A stretch of 9,437 nucleotides of DNA, from contig CAJYRH010000485.1 in the NCBI GenBank assembly GCA_913776795.1, forward strand, positions 1 through 9,437, written 5' to 3'. Below the pieces are notes generated by a model. It ran no database searches and had not been told where the DNA came from. It saw only the letters and a list, made by a program, of their open reading frames with translations. This document shows positions 5,786 through 9,437 of the stretch, one piece after another. The position numbers and the translations under genes were made by a program. Source of the DNA: an uncultured Pseudorhodoferax sp. (GTDB taxonomy: Bacteria; Pseudomonadota; Gammaproteobacteria; Burkholderiales; Burkholderiaceae). Numbering within the stretch: position 1 is the stretch's first letter; each line of letters begins with the position of its first letter.

Positions 5786-7669
5786 TCAGGCCGCCAGGCG
5801 CGTCTCGATCTGCTGCTTGATCTCGCCCATTTCCTTGGGTAGACGGTGCGCCAGCTGCGTGAACAGGTCTTCGTGCAGCTTGAGCTCGGCCTGCCAGGCG
5901 GCCTTGTCGATGCTGGTCACCGTCTGGAACTGCTCGGCACTGAAGTCAAGGCCGGTCCAGTTCAGCTGTTCGTAGGACGGGCTCGTGCCGAACACGTGCT
6001 CCTGGCCGCCTTCAGCCTGGCCCTCGATGCGGTCGATCATCCACTTCAGCACGCGCATGTTCTCGCCGTAGCCGGGCCAGACGAACTTGCCATCGGCGCC
6101 CTTGCGGAACCAGTTCGTCGTGTAGATGCGCGGCAGCGTGGCGCCGGACTGCTGCAGCTTGCTACCCAGGTCCAGCCAGTGCTGGAAGTAGTCGCTCATG
6201 TTGTAGCCCATGAACGGCAGCATCGCGAACGGGTCGCGGCGCACCACGCCCTGCTGGCCGAAGGCCGCGGCCGTGGTTTCCGAGCCCATGGTGGCGGCCA
6301 TGTAGACGCCTTCGTTCCAGTTGCGCGCCTCGGTCACGAGCGGCACGGTGGTCGAGCGGCGGCCGCCGAAGATGAACGCGTCGATCTTCACGCCCTTGGG
6401 GTCGTCCCAGGCCGGATCGAGTGCGGGGTTGTTGGTGGCAGCCACCGTGAAACGCGCGTTCGGGTGGGCGGCCTTGGCGCCGGTTTCCCTGGCAATCTGC
6501 GGCGTCCAGTCCTTGCCCTGCCAGTCGATCAGGTGGGCGGGCAGTGCCTTGCCGGCGACATCGTCTTCCATGCCTTCCCACCACACGTCGCCATCGTCCG
6601 TGAGCGCCACGTTCGTGAAGATCACGTTCCGGTCGAGGCTGCGCATGCAGTTGGGGTTGGTCTTGTAGTTCGTGCCCGGGGCCACGCCGAAGTAGCCGGC
6701 CTCGGGGTTGATCGCGCGCAGCGAACCGTCGGCCTGCGGTTTGATCCAGGCAATGTCGTCGCCGATGGTGGTGACTTTCCAGCCTTCGAAGCCCGCCGGC
6801 GGCACCAGCATGGAGAAGTTGGTCTTGCCGCAGGCGCTCGGGAAAGCGGCGGCCACGTGGTATTTCTTGCCGTCGGGCTTGGTCACGCCCAGGATCAGCA
6901 TGTGCTCGGCCAGCCAGCCCTGGTCGCGGCCCATGGTGGAGGCGATGCGCAGCGCGAAGCACTTCTTGCCCAGCAGCGCATTGCCACCGTAGCCTGAGCC
7001 GTAGGACCAGATCTCGCGCGTGGCGGGGTAGTGCACGATGTACTTGGTCTTGTTGCATGGCCACTTCACGTCGGCCTGGCCCGGCTCCAACGGCGCGCCC
7101 ACGCTGTGCACGCAGGGAACGAAATCGCCGTCCACGCCCAGCACGTCGTACACGGCCTTGCCCATGCGTGTCATGGTCTTCATGTTCACGGCCACGTACG
7201 GGCTGTCCGACAGCTCCACGCCGATGTGCGCGATGTCCGAACCCAGCGGACCCATGCTGAACGGCACCACATACATGGTGCGGCCGCGCATGGATCCCTT
7301 GAACAAGGCGTTGTCGCCGGTCTGCAGCAGCTTGCGCATCTCGGCCGGGGCGGTCCAGTTGTTGGTGGGGCCGGCCTCTTCCTTCCTGTCGGTGCAGATG
7401 AAGGTGCGGTCTTCCACGCGTGCCACGTCCGACGGGTCGGACAGCGCCAGGAAAGAGTTCGGGCGTTTGGCCGGGTTGAGCTTCTGGAAGGTGCCGGCGT
7501 CCACGAGCTGCTGGCACAGGCGCTGGTATTCGGCGTCGCTGCCGTCGCACCAGTAGATGTCCGCCGGCTGGGTCAGCGCGGCGATGTCGGAGATCCAGGC
7601 GATCAGCCTGGCGTTCTTCACGTACGCGGGGGGATTGATGTTCAGTCCCTGCATCGTGGGTGCGTTCAT
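5786..7669 (-). CDS. pckG: Phosphoenolpyruvate carboxykinase (GTP)
   Basis: A 627-residue enzyme of the GTP-dependent PEPCK family (EC 4.1.1.32); it converts oxaloacetate and GTP to PEP, CO2 and GDP, the first committed step of gluconeogenesis from TCA-cycle carbon. Full family length. Visible signatures are VARVE with the substrate-binding arginine (R84), [13 protein letters not shown] (129-141), [10 protein letters not shown] (276-285) with the reactive cysteine C280 and P-loop K282, the metal/nucleotide motif GDDIAWI (303-309), [13 protein letters not shown] (321-333) and [12 protein letters not shown] (434-445). All catalytic motifs are intact. The ATG at 7669 has AGGAG 8 bases upstream. 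It is monocistronic, with its own terminator 20 bp after the stop and about 356 bp of upstream region. It shares no motif with the ATP-dependent PckA family. Very sure. Confidence 0.98.
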   Translation of the reverse strand: MNAPTMQGLNINPPAYVKNARLIAWISDIAALTQPADIYWCDGSDAEYQRLCQQLVDAGTFQKLNPAKRPNSFLALSDPSDVARVEDRTFICTDRKEEAGPTNNWTAPAEMRKLLQTGDNALFKGSMRGRTMYVVPFSMGPLGSDIAHIGVELSDSPYVAVNMKTMTRMGKAVYDVLGVDGDFVPCVHSVGAPLEPGQADVKWPCNKTKYIVHYPATREIWSYGSGYGGNALLGKKCFALRIASTMGRDQGWLAEHMLILGVTKPDGKKYHVAAAFPSACGKTNFSMLVPPAGFEGWKVTTIGDDIAWIKPQADGSLRAINPEAGYFGVAPGTNYKTNPNCMRSLDRNVIFTNVALTDDGDVWWEGMEDDVAGKALPAHLIDWQGKDWTPQIARETGAKAAHPNARFTVAATNNPALDPAWDDPKGVKIDAFIFGGRRSTTVPLVTEARNWNEGVYMAATMGSETTAAAFGQQGVVRRDPFAMLPFMGYNMSDYFQHWLDLGSKLQQSGATLPRIYTTNWFRKGADGKFVWPGYGENMRVLKWMIDRIEGQAEGGQEHVFGTSPSYEQLNWTGLDFSAEQFQTVTSIDKAAWQAELKLHEDLFTQLAHRLPKEMGEIKQQIETRLAA

Positions 7670-7717
7670 GGGCTAGCTCCTAAGTTGAAAAATCGTCTTT
7701 CACAAAGTCGCTCGCCA

Positions 7718-7734
7718 TGCAAGCGGGACTTGCA
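7718..7734 (-). repeat. Hairpin in the pckG leader
   Basis: TGCAAG (7718-7723) and CTTGCA (7729-7734) pair perfectly around a 5-base loop, about 50 bases upstream of the pckG start codon and inside the predicted leader. It is short of the ribosome-binding site, and no competing structure was found by eye. Confidence 0.4.
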
Positions 7735-7991
7735 CTTGGTGGAAGACGACAGGTGCAGCCCGGCGCAACAGTCCGGCGCCGGTCGGGACGCCAATTCTAG
7801 GGATGGGGTCCGTGTGTGGAGCCACTTCGGCGACAAAACCCATGCAAAACAAACATGAGGTTATGTCGCTGTGATGACTGTTGAGCCCGATGACCGTTGC
7901 ACACGCGCAACATTTCGATGGCGCACAGTGTGCAAGAAGCGGGGGAAGCAGGTGGGGGCGACGGGCTGGCTGCCGGCGCCGGGAGAACGAC

Positions 7992-8010
7992 AGGCCGCGT
8001 TGCACGGCCT
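7992..8010 (-). terminator. Weak possible terminator after the small membrane-protein gene
   Basis: AGGCCG (7992-7997) and CGGCCT (8005-8010) form a 6-bp stem with a 7-base loop, 16 bases after the stop of the 51-codon gene. On the minus strand the stem is followed by TGTCGTTCTC, not a proper T run, so termination may be inefficient or the hairpin may have another role. Confidence 0.3.
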
Positions 8011-8025
8011 ACAAGAGGAAGTGGC

Positions 8026-8181
8026 TTAGGCCATCGAAACGGCGATGAACGCCAGCAGGAACATCATCACGCCGCCGACGATGGGCAGCACGATGGGAAT
8101 CATCGGCACCACGGCTTCGACCGGGTCGATGTCATGGGCAGCGACCTCGTGCGGGTTGGGGCTGGCATGGGTGTCCGACAT
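8026..8181 (-). CDS. 51-residue single-helix membrane protein
   Basis: A small open frame with all the marks of a real gene: ATG at 8181, AAGGA eight bases upstream, a -10-like TACAAT just upstream of that, and a TAA stop. The protein has a polar, acidic, His/Asp-rich N-terminus (residues 1-22; MSDTHASPNP, then HEVAAHDIDPVEA) followed by one long hydrophobic helix (about 24-50) with Pro and Gly-Gly kinks, and almost no C-terminal tail. This is the architecture of small membrane proteins that attach to larger complexes, but nothing identifies a partner. It lies 45 bp downstream of the threonine ammonia-lyase gene on the same strand and 356 bp upstream of pckG. I do not recognise the family; calling it a gene rests on the start signals and the composition of the helix. 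Confidence 0.75.
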   Translation of the reverse strand: MSDTHASPNPHEVAAHDIDPVEAVVPMIPIVLPIVGGVMMFLLAFIAVSMA

Positions 8182-8210
8182 GTCTCTTTTCCTTCGCTCG
8201 AAAACGCGGA

Positions 8211-8216
8211 ATTGTA
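8211..8216 (-). promoter_or_regulatory. -10-like element for the 51-residue gene
   Basis: TACAAT on the minus strand matches TATAAT at five of six positions. Transcription from here would begin near 8204, leaving a 23-base leader with AAGGA before the ATG at 8181. The -35 region would lie within the end of the upstream gene and is not recognisable. Confidence 0.4.
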
Positions 8217-8226
8217 GCGAGGGGAC

Positions 8227-9432
8227 TCAGCGCAATTCCCTGGTTTCGAATCCGGCCTGGCCCAGCGCCTGCACCAGTTCGTCCAGATGGCTGCGCCCGC
8301 GCGTCTGCACCACGATCTCGATGTCCACGTTCTGTGCCGACAGCGCCGTGAAGGCGCGTTGGTGTTCCACTTGGTCGATGTTGGCACCGGTGTCGGCCAC
8401 CACCGTGGCGATCCGCGCCAGCGAGCCCGGGTTGTCGGCCGCGCTCACGCGCAGCCGGCCCAGCCGGCCCGAGCGCACCATGCCGCGCTCGATGATGGCC
8501 GCCAGCAGCATGGGGTTGATGTTGCCGCCGGAGAGCACCAGCCCCACCTTCCTGCCACGAAAACGCCCGGGCTCGCGCAGCAGTGCCGCCAGGCCCGCAG
8601 CGCCCGCGCCCTCGACCACGGTCTTCTCGATCTCCAGCAGCATGAGGATGGCCTGCTCGATGTCGCCCTCCTCAACCAGCATCAGCGCATCCACGCTATC
8701 GCGCACGATGGCCTGCGTGATCTGTCCCGGCGAACCCACGGCGATGCCTTCGGCGATGGTGCTGCTGCCCTGGGCATGCAGCGTGCCGTGCACGGCGTTG
8801 ACCATGGCGGGAAAACGCGCCGTCTGCACGCCGACGACTTCGATGCCCGGCTTGATCGCGCGTGCTGCCGTCGCGATGCCGGCGATCAGCCCACCGCCGC
8901 CGACCGACACCACCAGGGTCTCGAGCGACGGGACCTGGGCCAGCATCTCCAGGCCGACCGTGCCCTGGCCCGTGACGATGTCCTCGTCGTCGTACGGGTG
9001 CACAAAGGCCAGTCCCTGCGCCGTGGCGAGCTCCTGTGCGTGGGCGCGCGCCGCGTCCAGAGAATCGCCATGCAGCACGATCTCGGCACCGAAGCCGCGT
9101 GTACGCTCCACTTTCACGGCCGGTGTGAAGCGCGGCATCACGATCACGGCGCGCAGGCCCAGGCGCTGTGCGTGGTAGGCCACGCCCTGGGCGTGGTTGC
9201 CGGCACTCATGGCGATCACGCCGTTTTGCGCGCTCCCCGACGCCACGAGCCGCACCAGCTTGTTGCAGGCCCCGCGCTCCTTGAACGAGGCCGTGAACTG
9301 CAGATTCTCGAATTTCAGGAAGACCTGGGCACCTGTGATGTCCGACAGGGTGCGCGATTCCACGCAGGGCGTTTCCAGCACCTGGCCTTGCAGCCGGGCG
9401 GCGGCCTGGCGGATGTCGTCGAGGGTCAGCAT
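8227..9432 (-). CDS. ilvA: Threonine ammonia-lyase, short form with ACT domain
   Basis: A 401-residue PLP enzyme (EC 4.3.1.19) that deaminates threonine to 2-oxobutyrate, the first step toward isoleucine, or catabolises threonine or serine. The fold-type II catalytic domain (1-320) shows the Schiff-base lysine in TASFKERGA (K51), SAGNHAQG (76-83), the phosphate-binding SVGGGGLI (176-183) and SGGN (301-304). A single ACT domain (about 328-400; RVSAADNPGSLARI) follows. The length and single ACT unit fit the roughly 400-residue group (TdcB-like catalytic part plus C-terminal ACT) and not the roughly 500-residue biosynthetic IlvA with two ACT-like units, so the role may be biosynthetic or degradative. 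The ATG at 9432 is five bases from the window edge, so its ribosome-binding site and promoter are not visible. The 51-residue gene follows 45 bp downstream. Enzyme sure; symbol ilvA rather than tdcB is a convention. Confidence 0.94.
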   Translation of the reverse strand: MLTLDDIRQAAARLQGQVLETPCVESRTLSDITGAQVFLKFENLQFTASFKERGACNKLVRLVASGSAQNGVIAMSAGNHAQGVAYHAQRLGLRAVIVMPRFTPAVKVERTRGFGAEIVLHGDSLDAARAHAQELATAQGLAFVHPYDDEDIVTGQGTVGLEMLAQVPSLETLVVSVGGGGLIAGIATAARAIKPGIEVVGVQTARFPAMVNAVHGTLHAQGSSTIAEGIAVGSPGQITQAIVRDSVDALMLVEEGDIEQAILMLLEIEKTVVEGAGAAGLAALLREPGRFRGRKVGLVLSGGNINPMLLAAIIERGMVRSGRLGRLRVSAADNPGSLARIATVVADTGANIDQVEHQRAFTALSAQNVDIEIVVQTRGRSHLDELVQALGQAGFETRELR

Positions 9433-9437
9433 GACCG

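Larger units (their letters stand above)
7670..8025 (-). promoter_or_regulatory. pckG upstream region and leader (356 bp, no gene)
   Basis: No convincing coding frame is present. A -10-like TAGAAT lies on the minus strand at 7799-7794 (five of six consensus bases) but lacks a clear -35; it would give a leader of about 120 bases. Part of the region (about 7820-7900) is relatively AT-rich. Symmetric elements seen are a TGCAAG/CTTGCA hairpin (7718-7734), CCGGCGCCGG at 7773-7782 and again at 7973-7982, TTGC-N6-GCAA (7898-7911 approximately), GCACA-G-TGTGC (7923-7933), and AGGCCG/CGGCCT (7992-8010). Regulation of pckG by carbon source through this region is likely but unproven. Confidence 0.5.

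Noticed and set aside
5846..6997. 383-codon frame antisense to pckG
   Set aside because: It mirrors the codon bias of pckG; the translation is Val/His/Ala-rich with no recognisable domain and no ribosome-binding site.
7898..7933. Clustered short inverted repeats (TTGC-N6-GCAA and GCACA-G-TGTGC) as a CRISPR or integron remnant
   Set aside because: The repeats differ from each other, are not regularly spaced, and have no adjacent cas or integrase gene; at most they are regulator sites.
7700..8005. 101-codon leftward frame in the pckG upstream region
   Set aside because: Its codon use lacks the strong third-position GC of real genes here, it has no ribosome-binding site, and it overlaps the probable promoter and leader.
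8182..8226. Terminator between the threonine ammonia-lyase gene and the 51-residue gene
   Set aside because: No stem followed by a T run is visible on the minus strand in these 45 bases, so read-through is possible.
8045..9178. 377-codon frame antisense to the threonine ammonia-lyase gene
   Set aside because: Ser/Thr/Pro/Met-rich product expected from the reverse complement of a GC-rich gene; no family features.

Overview
The window looks like a chromosomal stretch of a GC-rich betaproteobacterium, most likely Burkholderiales and probably Comamonadaceae. The reasons are the strong third-position GC in every real gene, a GTP-type PEP carboxykinase, an ArgP/LysG-type regulator, and a short ACT-domain threonine ammonia-lyase. 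This placement is inferred from gene content; no rRNA or tRNA is present to confirm it. The layout is ordinary housekeeping and regulatory chromosome. There is no CRISPR array, insertion sequence, phage gene, toxin-antitoxin pair or defence island.

Left part (1-1864): the 5' two-thirds of an MFS transporter gene runs off the left edge on the minus strand. It is divergent from an ArgP-type LysR regulator across about 100 bp. ArgP/LysG proteins normally control a LysE/ArgO exporter, so an MFS carrier as the divergent partner is the notable point here.

Middle (1866-3681): a secreted thioredoxin-fold-like protein without a CXXC motif abuts argP tail to tail with one base between them. Upstream of it on the same strand is a calcineurin-like metallophosphoesterase. 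Divergent from the phosphoesterase is a small protein of unknown function. The phosphoesterase/small-gene intergenic region holds a 30-bp interrupted palindrome and a TAGGG-N4-CCCT element.

Centre (3692-5785): a NahR/DntR/NodD-like LysR regulator is divergent from a 236-residue two-helix membrane protein with an internally duplicated C-terminal segment. The shared intergenic region contains a 19-bp interrupted palindrome centred near -67 of a predicted promoter, the classic LysR layout. It also contains a second copy of the TAGGG-N4-CCCT element. The membrane-protein gene ends in a clear rho-independent terminator. A second terminator with nearly the same stem serves pckG from the other side.

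Right part (5786-9437): pckG (gluconeogenesis, oxaloacetate to PEP) has a roughly 350-bp upstream region with several palindromes and a leader hairpin. Upstream of it on the same strand are an unlisted 51-codon single-helix membrane protein gene and the threonine ammonia-lyase gene (threonine to 2-oxobutyrate plus ammonia), which begins five bases from the right edge. pckG and the deaminase both link amino-acid carbon to central metabolism, but they do not appear to form one operon with each other.
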